A DNA stretch of 64,000 bases, from the NCBI GenBank assembly GCA_946699065.1, contig CAMPDV010001808.1:26934-90933 (forward strand). Direction: 5' to 3'. Positions 28,741 through 43,189 of this stretch are shown piece after piece. The number at the start of each line of letters is the position of its first letter. Position 1 is the first letter of the stretch. The notes below the pieces were generated by a model that ran no database searches, was not told where the DNA came from, and was given only the letters and a program-made list of their open reading frames with translations. This DNA comes from Loxodes magnus (taxonomy: Eukaryota; Ciliophora; Karyorelictea; Loxodida; Loxodidae). The position numbers and the translations under genes are program-made.

Positions 28741-29191
28741 TTTTCTTTTGATTAATTTCTAAATTTTTAAATATCCTTATTCTTACTAAAATACAATTAT
28801 GATTAATTTCGTCTTTACACTTTTCTTTGATTTCGACTTCTTATTTTTACTCTTTGAATTTTCTTTTGATTAATTTCTAAATTTTTAAATATAATTATTC
28901 TTACTAAAATACATTTATGATTAATTTCGTCTTTACACTTTTCTTTATTTTCGACTTCTCATTTTTACTCTTTGAATTTTCTTTTGATTAATTTCTAAAT
29001 TTTTAAATATCTTTATTCTTACTAAAATACAATTATGATTAGATTCTATTTTAATATTTTTAAATCTACTTCTCATTTTACTCTTTGAATATTCTTTTGA
29101 TTAATTTCTAAATTTTTAAATATCTTTATTCTTACTAAAATACATTTATGATTAATTTCGTCTTTACACTTTTCTTTATTTTCGACTTCTC

Positions 29192-32100
29192 ATTTTTACT
29201 CTTTGAATATTCTTTTGATTAATTTCGAAATTTTTAAATATCTTTATTCTCTCTAAAATACATTTATGATTAATTTCGTCTTTACACTCTTCTTTTTTTT
29301 CGACTTCTCATTTTTACTCTTTGAATATTCTTTTTATTAATTTCGAAATTTTTTAAAATCTTTATTCTTACTAAAATACATTTATGAACATTTTTCGTCT
29401 TTACACTTTTCTTTTTTTTCGACTTCTCATTTTTACTCTTTGAATATTCTTTTGATTAATTTCGAAACTTTTAAATATCCTTATTCTTACTAAAATACAT
29501 TTATGATTAATTTCGTCTTTACACTTTTCTTTATTTTCGACTTCTCATTTTTACTCTTTGAATATTCTTTTGATTAATTTCTAAATTTTTAAATATAATT
29601 ATTCTTACTAAAATACATTTATGATTAATTTCGTCTTTACACTTTTCTTTATTTTCGACTTCTCATTTTTACTCTTTGAATATTCTTTTGATTAATTTCT
29701 AAACTTTTAAATAGCCTTATTCTTACTAAAATACATTTATGATTAATTTCGTCTTTACACTTTTCTTTATTTTCGACTTCTCATTTTTACTCTTTGAATA
29801 TTCTTTTGATTAATTTCTAAATTTTTAAATATCTTTATTCTTACTAAAATACAATTATGATTAGATTCTATTTTAATATTTTTAAATCTACTTCTCATTT
29901 TACTCTTTGAATATTCTTTTGATTAATTTCTAAACTTTTAAATATAATTATTCTTAATAAAATACATTTATGATTAATTTCGTCCTTATACTTTTCTTTG
30001 ATTTCGACTTCTTATTTTTACTCTTTGAATATTCTTTTGATTAATTTCTAAATTTTTAAATATCTTTATTCTTACTAAAATACATTTATGATTAATTTCG
30101 TCTTTACACTTTTCTTTATTTTCGACTTCTCATTTTTACTCTTTGAATATTCTTTTGATTAATTTCGAAATTTTTAAATATCTTTATTCTCTCTAAAATA
30201 CATTTATGAACATTTTTCGTCTTTACACTTACTTTATTTTCGACTTCTCATTTTTACTCTTTGAATATTCTTTTGATTAATTTCTAAATTTTTAAATATC
30301 TTTATTCTCTCTAAAATACATTTATGATTAATTTCGTCTTTACACTTTTCTTTATTTTCGACTTCTCATTTTTACTCTTTGAATATTCTTTTGATTAATT
30401 TCTAAATTTTTAAATATCTTTATTCTCTCTAAAATACATTTATGATTAATTTCGTCTTTACACTTTTCTTTATTTTCGACTTCTCAATTTTACTCTTTGA
30501 ATATTCTTTTGATTAATTTCTAAACTTTTAAATATCTTTATTCTTACTAAAATACAATTATGATTAGATTCTATTTTAATATTTTTAAATCTACTTCTCA
30601 TTTTACTCTTTGAATATTCTTTTGATTAATTTCTAAACTTTTAAATATAATTATTCTTACTAAAATACATTTATGATTAATTTCGTCCTTACACTTTTCT
30701 TTGATTTCGACTTCTTATTTTTACTCTTTGAATTTTCTTTTGATTAATTTCTAAATTTTTAAATATAATTATTCTTACTAAAATACATTTATGATTAATT
30801 TCGTCTTTACACTTTTCTTTATTTTCGACTTCTCATTTTTACTCTTTGAATATTCTTTTGATTAATTTCTAAATTTTTAAATATCTTTATTCTTACTAAA
30901 ATACAATTATGATTAGATTCTATTTTAATATTTTTATTTTCTACTTCTCATTTTACTCTTTGAATATTCTTTTCATTAATTTCTAAACTTTTAAATATAA
31001 TTATTCTTACTAAAATACATTTATGATTAATTTCGTCCTTACACTTTTCTTTGATTTCGACTTCTTATTTTTACTCTTTGAATTTTCTTTTGATTAATTT
31101 CTAAATTTTAAAATATAATTATTCTTACTAAAATACATTTATGATTAATTTCGTCTTTACACTTTTCTTTATTTTTGACTTCTCATTTTTACTCTTTGAA
31201 TATTCTTTTGATTAATTTCTAAATTTTTAAATATCTTTATTCTTACTAAAATACAATTATGATTAGATTCTATTTTAATATTTTTAAATCTACTTCTCAT
31301 TTTACTCTTTGAATATTCTTTTGATTAATTTCTAAACTTTTAAATATAATTATTCTTACTAAAATACATTTATGATTAATTTCGTCTTTACACTTTTCTT
31401 TATTTTCGACTTCTCATTTTTACTCTTTGAATATTCTTTTGATTAATTTCGAAATTTTTAAATATCTTTATTCTCTCTAAAATACATTTATGATTAATTT
31501 CGTCTTTACACTCTTCTTTTTTTTCGACTTCTCATTTTTACTCTTTGAATATTCTTTTTATTAATTTCGAAATTTTTTAAAATCTTTATTCTTACTAAAA
31601 TACATTTATGAACATTTTTCGTCTTTACACTTTTCTTTTTTTTCGACTTCTCATTTTTACTCTTTGAATATTCTTTTGATTAATTTCGAAACTTTTAAAT
31701 ATCCTTATTCTTACTAAAATACATTTATGATTAATTTCGTCTTTACACTTTTCTTTATTTTCGACTTCTCATTTTTACTCTTTGAATATTCTTTTGATTA
31801 ATTTCTAAATTTTTAAATATAATTATTCTTACTAAAATACATTTATGATTAATTTCGTCTTTACACTTTTCTTTATTTTCGACTTCTCATTTTTACTCTT
31901 TGAATATTCTTTTGATTAATTTCTAAACTTTTAAATAGCCTTATTCTTACTAAAATACATTTATGATTAATTTCGTCTTTACACTTTTCTTTATTTTCGA
32001 CTTCTCATTTTTACTCTTTGAATATTCTTTTGATTAATTTCTAAATTTTTAAATATCTTTATTCTTACTAAAATACAATTATGATTAGATTCTATTTTAA

Positions 32101-35100
32101 TATTTTTAAATCTACTTCTCATTTTACTCTTTGAATATTCTTTTGATTAATTTCTAAACTTTTAAATATAATTATTCTTACTAAAATACATTTATGATTA
32201 ATTTCGTCCTTACACTTTTCTTTGATTTCGACTTCTTATTTTTACTCTTTGAATTTTCTTTTGATTAATTTCTAAATTTTTAAATATCTTTATTCTTACT
32301 AAAATACATTTATGATTAGATTCTATTTTAATATTTTTAAATCTACTTCTCATTTTACTCTTTGAATATTCTTTTGATTAATTTCTAAACTTTTAAATAT
32401 CTTTATTCTTACTAAAATACATTTATGATTAATTTCGTCCTTACACTTTTCTTTGATTTCGACTTCTTATTTTTACTCTTTGAATTTTCTTTTGATTAAT
32501 TTCTAAATTTTTAAATATCTTTATTCTTACTAAAATACATTTATGATTAATTTCGTCCTTACACTTTTCTTTGATTTCGACTTCTTATTTTTACTCTTTG
32601 AATTTTCTTTTGATTAATTTCTAAATTTTTAAATATCTTTATTCTTACTAAAATACATTTATGATTAGATTCTATTTTAATATTTTTAAATCTACTTCTC
32701 ATTTTACTCTTTGAATATTCTTTTGATTAATTTCTAAACTTTTAAATATAATTATTCTTACTAAAATACATTTATGATTAATTTCGTCCTTACACTTTTC
32801 TTTGATTTCGACTTCTTATTTTTACTCTTTGAATATTCTTTTGATTAATTTCGAAATTTTTAAATATCTTTATTCTCTCTAAAATACATTTATGATTAAT
32901 TTCGTCTTTACACTCTTCTTTTTTTTCGACTTCTCATTTTTACTCTTTGAATATTCTTTTTATTAATTTCGAAATTTTTTAAAATCTTTATTCTTACTAA
33001 AATACATTTATGAACATTTTTCGTCTTTACACTTTTCTTTTTTTTCGACTTCTCATTTTTACTCTTTGAATATTCTTTTGATTAATTTCGAAACTTTTAA
33101 ATATCCTTATTCTTACTAAAATACATTTATGATTAATTTCGTCTTTACACTTTTCTTTATTTTCGACTTCTCATTTTTACTCTTTGAATATTCTTTTGAT
33201 TAATTTCTAAATTTTTAAATATAATTATTCTTACTAAAATACATTTATGATTAATTTCGTCTTTACACTTTTCTTTATTTTCGACTTCTCATTTTTACTC
33301 TTTGAATATTCTTTTGATTAATTTCTAAACTTTTAAATAGCCTTATTCTTACTAAAATACATTTATGATTAATTTCGTCTTTACACTTTTCTTTATTTTC
33401 GACTTCTCATTTTTACTCTTTGAATATTCTTTTGATTAATTTCTAAATTTTTAAATATCTTTATTCTTACTAAAATACAATTATGATTAGATTCTATTTT
33501 AATATTTTTAAATCTACTTCTCATTTTACTCTTTGAATATTCTTTTGATTAATTTCTAAACTTTTAAATATAATTATTCTTACTAAAATACATTTATGAT
33601 TAATTTCGTCCTTACACTTTTCTTTGATTTCGACTTCTTATTTTTACTCTTTGAATTTTCTTTTGATTAATTTCTAAATTTTTAAATATCTTTATTCTTA
33701 CTAAAATACATTTATGATTAATTACGTCTTTACACTTTTCTTTATTTTCGACTTCTCATTTTTACTCTTTGAATATTCTTTTGATTAATTTCGAAATTTT
33801 TAAATATCTTTATTCTCTCTAAAATACATTTATGAACATTTTTCGTCTTTACACTTACTTTATTTTCGACTTCTCATTTTTACTCTTTGAATATTCTTTT
33901 GATTAATTTCTAAATTTTTAAATATCTTTATTCTCTCTAAAATACATTTATGATTAATTTCGTCTTTACACTTTTCTTTATTTTCGACTTCTCATTTTTA
34001 CTCTTTGAATATTCTTTTGATTAATTTCTAAATTTTTAAATATCTTTATTCTCTCTAAAATACATTTATGATTAATTTCGTCTTTACACTTTTCTTTATT
34101 TTCGACTTCTCAATTTTACTCTTTGAATATTCTTTTGATTAATTTCTAAATTTTTAAATATCTTTATTCTTACTAAAATACAATTATGATTAGATTCTAT
34201 TTTAATATTTTTAAATCTACTTCTCATTTTACTCTTTGAATATTCTTTTGATTAATTTCTAAACTTTTAAATATAATTATTCTTACTAAAATACATTTAT
34301 GATTAATTTCGTCCTTACACTTTTCTTTGATTTCGACTTCTTATTTTTACTCTTTGAATTTTCTTTTGATTAATTTCTAAATTTTTAAATATAATTATTC
34401 TTACTAAAATACATTTATGATTAATTTCGTCTTTACACTTTTCTTTATTTTCGACTTCTCATTTTTACTCTTTGAATATTCTTTTGATTAATTTCTAAAT
34501 TTTTAAATATCTTTATTCTTACTAAAATACAATTATGATTAGATTCTATTTTAATATTTTTATTTTCTACTTCTCATTTTACTCTTTGAATATTCTTTTC
34601 ATTAATTTCTAAACTTTTAAATATAATTATTCTTACTAAAATACATTTATGATTAATTTCGTCCTTACACTTTTCTTTGATTTCGACTTCTTATTTTTAC
34701 TCTTTGAATTTTCTTTTGATTAATTTCTAAATTTTAAAATATAATTATTCTTACTAAAATACATTTATGATTAATTTCGTCTTTACACTTTTCTTTATTT
34801 TTGACTTCTCATTTTTACTCTTTGAATATTCTTTTGATTAATTTCTAAATTTTTAAATATCTTTATTCTTACTAAAATACAATTATGATTAGATTCTATT
34901 TTAATATTTTTAAATCTACTTCTCATTTTACTCTTTGAATATTCTTTTGATTAATTTCTAAACTTTTAAATATAATTATTCTTACTAAAATACATTTATG
35001 ATTAATTTCGTCTTTACACTTTTCTTTATTTTCGACTTCTCATTTTTACTCTTTGAATATTCTTTTGATTAATTTCGAAATTTTTAAATATCTTTATTCT

Positions 35101-35796
35101 CTCTAAAATACATTTATGATTAATTTCGTCTTTACACTCTTCTTTTTTTTCGACTTCTCATTTTTACTCTTTGAATATTCTTTTTATTAATTTCGAAATT
35201 TTTTAAAATCTTTATTCTTACTAAAATACATTTATGAACATTTTTCGTCTTTACACTTTTCTTTTTTTTCGACTTCTCATTTTTACTCTTTGAATATTCT
35301 TTTGATTAATTTCGAAACTTTTAAATATCCTTATTCTTACTAAAATACATTTATGATTAATTTCGTCTTTACACTTTTCTTTATTTTCGACTTCTCATTT
35401 TTACTCTTTGAATATTCTTTTGATTAATTTCTAAATTTTTAAATATAATTATTCTTACTAAAATACATTTATGATTAATTTCGTCTTTACACTTTTCTTT
35501 ATTTTCGACTTCTCATTTTTACTCTTTGAATATTCTTTTGATTAATTTCTAAACTTTTAAATAGCCTTATTCTTACTAAAATACATTTATGATTAATTTC
35601 GTCTTTGCACTTTTCTTTATTTTCGACTTCTCATTTTTACTCTTTGAATATTCTTTTGATTAATTTCTAAATTTTTAAATATCTTTATTCTTACTAAAAT
35701 ACAATTATGATTAGATTCTATTTTAATATTTTTAAATCTACTTCTCATTTTACTCTTTGAATATTCTTTTGATTAATTTCTAAACTTTTAAATATA
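29192..35796 (+). repeat. Nested higher-order repeat: 2224 + 1402 bp, duplicated at 3626 bp
   Basis: The marker tail cgaaattttttaaaatc lies at 29341, 31565, 32967 and 35191, with spacings of 2224, 1402 and 2224 bp. About 29192-32170 therefore matches 32818-35796 at 3626 bp. Shared details include a ctcaatttta unit (30485 and 34111), an S114 unit with tcattaatttct, a ctaaattttaaaatat tail, and a tttttgac unit (about 31172 and 34798). The 1402-bp interval looks like the 2224-bp block shortened by about seven units. A patch near 29950-30090 instead matches the region near 35800 (offset 5850), so the copies are mosaic. A further block with the same order follows to about 37100, at offset 5732 to the first. 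Confidence 0.85.
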
Positions 35797-38700
35797 ATTA
35801 TTCTTAATAAAATACATTTATGATTAATTTCGTCCTTATACTTTTCTTTGATTTCGACTTCTTATTTTTACTCTTTGAATATTCTTTTGATTAATTTCTA
35901 AATTTTTAAATATCTTTATTCTTACTAAAATACATTTATGATTAATTACGTCTTTACACTTTTCTTTATTTTCGACTTCTCATTTTTACTCTTTGAATAT
36001 TCTTTTGATTAATTTCGAAATTTTTAAATATCTTTATTCTCTCTAAAATACATTTATGAACATTTTTCGTCTTTACACTTACTTTATTTTCGACTTCTCA
36101 TTTTTACTCTTTGAATATTCTTTTGATTAATTTCTAAACTTTTAAATATAATTATTCTTACTAAAATACATTTATGATTAATTTCGTCTTTACACTTTTC
36201 TTTATTTTCGACTTCTCATTTTTACTCTTTGAATATTCTTTTGATTAATTTCTAAATTTTTAAATATCTTTATTCTTACTAAAATACAATTATGATTAGA
36301 TTCTATTTTAATATTTTTAAATCTACTTCTCATTTTACTCTTTGAATATTCTTTTGATTAATTTCTAAACTTTTAAATATAATTATTCTTACTAAAATAC
36401 ATTTATGATTAATTTCGTCCTTACACTTTTCTTTGATTTCGACTTCTTATTTTTACTCTTTGAATTTTCTTTTGATTAATTTCTAAATTTTTAAATATAA
36501 TTATTCTTACTAAAATACATTTATGATTAATTTCGTCTTTACACTTTTCTTTATTTTCGACTTCTCATTTTTACTCTTTGAATATTCTTTTGATTAATTT
36601 CTAAATTTTTAAATATCTTTATTCTTACTAAAATACAATTATGATTAGATTCTATTTTAATATTTTTATTTTCTACTTCTCATTTTACTCTTTGAATATT
36701 CTTTTCATTAATTTCTAAACTTTTAAATATAATTATTCTTACTAAAATACATTTATGATTAATTTCGTCCTTACACTTTTCTTTGATTTCGACTTCTTAT
36801 TTTTACTCTTTGAATTTTCTTTTGATTAATTTCTAAATTTTAAAATATAATTATTCTTACTAAAATACATTTATGATTAATTTCGTCTTTACACTTTTCT
36901 TTATTTTTGACTTCTCATTTTTACTCTTTGAATATTCTTTTGATTAATTTCTAAATTTTTAAATATCTTTATTCTTACTAAAATACAATTATGATTAGAT
37001 TCTATTTTAATATTTTTAAATCTACTTCTCATTTTACTCTTTGAATATTCTTTTGATTAATTTCTAAACTTTTAAATATAATTATTCTTACTAAAATACA
37101 TTTATGATTAATTTCGTCCTTATACTTTTCTTTGATTTCGACTTCTTATTTTTACTCTTTGAATATTCTTTTGATTAATTTCTAAATTTTTAAATATCTT
37201 TATTCTTACTAAAATACATTTATGATTAATTTCGTCTTTACACTTTTCTTTATTTTCGACTTCTCATTTTTACTCTTTGAATATTCTTTTGATTAATTTC
37301 TAAATTTTTAAATATCTTTATTCTTACTAAAATACAATTATGATTAGATTCTATTTTAATATTTTTATTTTCTACTTCTCATTTTACTCTTTGAATATTC
37401 TTTTGATTAATTTCGAAATTTTTAAATATCTTTATTCTTACTAAAATACATTTATGATTAATTTCGTCTTTACACTTTTCTTTATTTTCGACTTCTCATT
37501 TTTACTCTTTGAATATTCTTTTGATTAATTTCTAAATTTTTAAATATCTTTATTCTTACTAAAATACATTTATGATTAATTTCGTCTTTACACTCTTCTT
37601 TTTTTTCGACTTCTCATTTTTACTCTTTGAATATTCTTTTGATTAATTTCTAAATTTTTAAATATCTTTATTCTTACTAAAATACAATTATGATTAGATT
37701 CTATTTTAATATTTTTAAATCTACTTCTCATTTTACTCTTTGAATATTCTTTTGATTAATTTCTAAACTTTTAAATATAATTATTCTTACTAAAATACAT
37801 TTATGATTAATTTCGTCCTTACACTTTTCTTTGATTTCGACTTCTTATTTTTACTCTTTGAATTTTCTTTTGATTAATTTCTAAATTTTTAAATATAATT
37901 ATTCTTACTAAAATACATTTATGATTAATTTCGTCTTTACACTTTTCTTTATTTTCGACTTCTCATTTTTACTCTTTGAATATTTTTTGATTAATTTCGA
38001 AATTTTTAAATATCTTTATTCTTACTAAAATACATTTATGATTAATTTCGTCTTTACACTTTTCTTTATTTTCGACTTCTCATTTTACTCTTTGAATATT
38101 CTTTTGATTAATTTCGAAATTTTTAAATATCTTTATTCTTACTAAAATACATTTATGATTAATTTCGTCTTTACACTTTTCTTTATTTTCGACTTCTCAT
38201 TTTTACTCTTTGAATATTCTTTTGATTAATTTCTAAATTTTTAAATATCTTTATTCTTACTAAAATACATTTATGATTAATATTCGTCTTACTTACACTC
38301 TTCTTTTTTTTTTCGACTTCTCATTTTTACTCTTTGAATATTCTTTTGATTAATTTCTAAATTTTTAAATATCTTTATTCTTACTAAACTACAATTATGA
38401 TTAGATTCTATTTTAATATTTTTAAATCTACTTCTCATTTTACTCTTTGAATATTCTTTTGATTAATTTCTAAACTTTTAAATATAATTATTCTTACTAA
38501 AATACATTTATGATTAATTTCGTCCTTACACTTTTCTTTGATTTCGACTTCTTATTTTTACTCTTTGAATTTTCTTTTGATTAATTTCTAAGTTTTTAAA
38601 TATCTTTATTCTTACTAAAATACATTTATGATTAATTTCGTCTTTACACTTTTCTTTATTTTCGACTTCTCATTTTTACTCTTTGAATATTCTTTTGATT

Positions 38701-41700
38701 AATTTCGAAATTTTTAAATATCTTTATTCTTACTAAAATACATTTATGATTAATTTCGTCTTTACACTTTTCTTTTTTTTCGACTTCTCATTTTTACTCT
38801 TTGAATATTCTTTTGATTAATTTCTAAATTTTAAATTATCTTTATTCTTACTAAAATACATTTATGAACATTTTTCGTCTTTACACTTTTCTTTTTTTTC
38901 GACTTCTCATTTTTACTCTTTGAATATTCTTTTGATTAATTTCTAAATTTTTAAATATCTTTATTCTTTCTAAGATACATTTTTGAACATTTTTCGTCTT
39001 TACACTTTTCTTTTTTTTCGACTTCTCATTTTTACTCTTTGAATATTCTTTTGATTAATTTCTAAACTTTTAAATATCCTTATTCTTACTAAAATACATT
39101 TATGATTAATTTCGTCCTTACACTTTTCTTTATTTTCGACTTCTCATTTTTACTCTTTGAATATTCTTTTGATTAATTTCTAAATTTTTAAATATAATTA
39201 TTCTTACTAAAATACATTTATGATTAATTTCGTCTTTACACTTTTCTTTATTTTCGACTTCTCATTTTTACTCTTTGAATATTCTTTTGATTAATTTCTA
39301 AATTTTTAAATATCTTTATTCTTACTAAAATACATTTATCATTAACTTCGTCTTTACACTTTTCTTTATTTTCGACTTCTCATTTTTACTCTTTGAATTT
39401 TCTTTTGATTAATTTCGAAATTTTTAATTATCTTTATTCTCTCTAAAATACATTTATGATTAATTTCGTCTTTACACTTTTCTTTATTTTCGACTTCTCA
39501 TTTTTACTCTTTGAATATTCTTTTGATTAATTTCTAAATTTTTAAATATCTTTATTCTTACTAAAATACATTTATGATTAATTTCGTCTTTACACTCTTC
39601 TTTTTTTTCGACTTCTCATTTTTACTCTTTGAATATTCTTTTGATTAATTTCTAAATTTTTAAATATCTTTATTCTTTCTAAGATACATTTATGAACATT
39701 TTTCGTCTTTACACTTTTCTTTTTTTTCGACTTCTCATTTTTACTCTTTGAATATTCTTTTGATTAATTTCTAAACTTTTAAATATCCTTATTCTTACTA
39801 AAATACATTTATCATTAATTTCGTCCTTACACTTTTCTTTGATTTCGACTTCTTATTTTTACTCTTTGAATTTTCTTTTGATTAATTTCTAAATTTTTAA
39901 ATATAATTATTCTTGATAAAATACATTTATGAACATTTTTCGTCTTTACACTTTTCTTTATTTTCGACTTCTCATTTTTACTCTTTGAATATTCTTTTGA
40001 TTAATTTCTAAATTTTTAAATATCTTTATTCTTACTAAAATACATTTATGATTAATTTCGTCTTTACACTTTTCTTTATTTTCGACTTCTCATTTTTACT
40101 CTTTGAATATTCTTTTGATTAATTTCTAAATTTTTAAATATAATTATTCTTACTAAAATACATTTATGATTAATTTCGTCTTTACACTTTTCTTTATTTT
40201 CGACTTCTCATTTTTACTCTTTGAATATTTTTTGATTAATTTCTAAATTTGTAAATATCTTTATTCTCTCTAAAATACATTTATGATTAATTTCGTCTTT
40301 ACACTTTTCTTTATTTTCGACTTCTCAATTTTACTCTTTGAATATTCTTTTGATTAATTTCTAAATTTTTAAATATCTTTATTCTTACTAAAATACAATT
40401 ATGATTAGATTCTATTTTAATATTTTTAAATCTACTTCTCATTTTACTCTTTGAATATTCTTTTGATTAATTTCTAAATTTTTAAATATCTTTATTCTTA
40501 CTAAAATACATTTATGATTAATTTCGTCCTTACACTTTTCTTTGATTTCGACTTCTTATTTTTACTCTTTGAATTTTCTTTTGATTAATTTCTAAATTTT
40601 TAAATATAATTATTCTTACTAAAATACATTTATGATTAATTTCGTCTTTACACTTTTCTTTATTTTCGACTTCTCATTTTTACTCTTTGAATATTCTTTT
40701 GATTAATTTCTAAATTTTTAAATATCTTTATTCTTACTAAAATACATTTATGATTAATTTCGTCTTTACACTTTTCTTTTTTTTCGACTTCTCATTTTTA
40801 CTCTTTGAATATTCTTTTGATTAATTTCTAAATTTTTAAATATCTTTATTCTTACTAAAATACAATTATGATTAGATTCTATTTTAATATTTTTATTTTC
40901 TACTTCTCATTTTACTCTTTGAATATTCTTTTGATTAATTTCTAAATTTTAAATTATCTTTATTCTTACTAAAATACATTTATGAACATTTTTCGTCTTT
41001 ACACTTTTCTTTTTTTTCGACTTCTCATTTTTACTCTTTGAATATTCTTTTGATTAATTTCTAAATTTTTAAATATCTTTATTCTTTCTAAGATACATTT
41101 TTGAACATTTTTCGTCTTTACACTTTTCTTTTTTTTCGACTTCTCATTTTTACTCTTTGAATATTCTTTTGATTAATTTCTAAACTTTTAAATATCCTTA
41201 TTCTTACTAAAATACATTTATGATTAATTTCGTCCTTACACTTTTCTTTATTTTCGACTTCTCATTTTTACTCTTTGAATATTCTTTTAATTAATTTCTA
41301 AATTTTTAAATATCTTTATTCTTTCTAAAATACATTTATGATTAATTTCGTCTTTACACTTTTCTTTGATTTCGACTTCTTATTTTTACTCTTTGAATAT
41401 TCTTTTGATTAATTTCTAAATTTTTAAATATCTTTATTCTCTCTAAAATACATTTATGATTATCTTCGTCTTTACACTTTTCTTTATTTTCGACTTCTCA
41501 TTTTTACTCTTTGAATTTTCTTTTGATTAATTTCGAAATTTTTAATTATCTTTATTCTCTCTAAAATACATTTATGATTAATTTCGTCTTTACACTTTTC
41601 TTTATTTTCGACTTCTCATTTTTACTCTTTGAATATTCTTTTGATTAATTTCTAAATTTTTAAATATCTTTATTCTTACTAAAATACATTTATGATTAAT

Positions 41701-43189
41701 TTCGTCTTTACACTCTTCTTTTTTTTCGACTTCTCATTTTTACTCTTTGAATATTCTTTTGATTAATTTCGAAATTTTTTAAAATCTTTATTCTTACTAA
41801 AATACATTTATGAACATTTTTCGTCTTTACACTTTTCTTTTTTTTCGACTTCTCATTTTTACTCTTTGAATATTCTTTTGATTAATTTCTAAACTTTTAA
41901 ATATCCTTATTCTTACTAAAATACAATTATGATTAATTTCGTCTTTACACTTTTCTTTATTTTCGACTTCTCATTTTTACTCTTTGAATATTCTTTTGAT
42001 TAATTTCTAAGTTTTTAAAATCTTTATTCTTACTAAAATACATTTATGAACATTTTTCGTCTTTACACTTTTCTTTATTTTCGACTTCTCATTTTTACTC
42101 TTTGAATATTCTTTTTATTAATTTCTAAATTTTTAAATATCTTTATTCTTACTAAAATACAATTATGATTAGATTCTATTTTAATATTTTTATTTTCTAC
42201 TTCTCATTTTACTCTTTGAATATTCTTTTGATTAATTTCGAAATTTTTAATTATCTTTATTCTTACTAAAATACAATTATGATTAGATTCTATTTTAATA
42301 TTTTTATTTTCTACTTCTCATTTTACTCTTTGAATATTCTTTTGATTAATTTCTAAACTTTTAAATATCTTTATTCTTACTAAAATACATTTATGATTGA
42401 TTTCGTCTTTACACTTTTCTTTTTTTTCGACTTCTCATTTTTACTCTTTGAATATTCTTTTGATTAATTTCGAAATTTTTAAATATCTTTATTCTTACTA
42501 AAATACATTTATGAACATTTTTCGTCTTTACACTTTTCTTTATTTTCGACTTCTCATTTTTACTCTTTGAATATTCTTTTGATTAATTTCTAAACTTTTA
42601 AATATCCTTATTCTTACTAAAATACATTTATGATTAATTTCGTCCTTACACTTTTCTTTGATTTCGACTTCTTATTTTTACTCTTTGAATATTCTTTTGA
42701 TTAATTTCTAAACTATTAAATATCTTTACTCTTACTAAAATACATTTATGAACATTTTTCGTCTTTACACTTTTCTTTTTTTTCGACTTCTCATTTTTAC
42801 TCTTTGAATATTCTTTTGATTAATTTCTAAATTTTTAAATATCTTTATTCTTTCTAAGATACATTTTTGAACATTTTTCGTCTTTACACTTTTCTTTATT
42901 TTCGACTTCTCATTTTTACTCTTTGAATATTCTTTTGATTAATTTCTAAACTTTTAAATATCTTTATTCTTACTAAAATACATTTATGATTAATTTCGTC
43001 CTTACACTTTTCTTTGATTTCGACTTCTTATTTTTACTCTTTGAATATTCTTTTGATTAATTTCTAAACTATTAAATATCTTTACTCTTACTAAAATACA
43101 TTTATGAACATTTTTCGTCTTTACACTTTTCTTTATTTTCGACTTCTCATTTTTACTCTTTGAATATTCTTTTGATTAATTTCTAAACT

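Larger units (their letters stand above)
22500..42400 (+). repeat. Array domain 3: S118 with S114 and S113
   Basis: S118 is again dominant, with regularly spaced S114 or S113 units. The S113 subclass is confined to this domain. A linked set of variants (ccttacac, ctttgatttcg, cttcttattt, gaattttc) recurs as a module next to S114 or S113 units. Aaatataatta tails are frequent. The 1280, 2224, 1402 and 3626 bp periods lie here. Edges are approximate. Confidence 0.7.
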
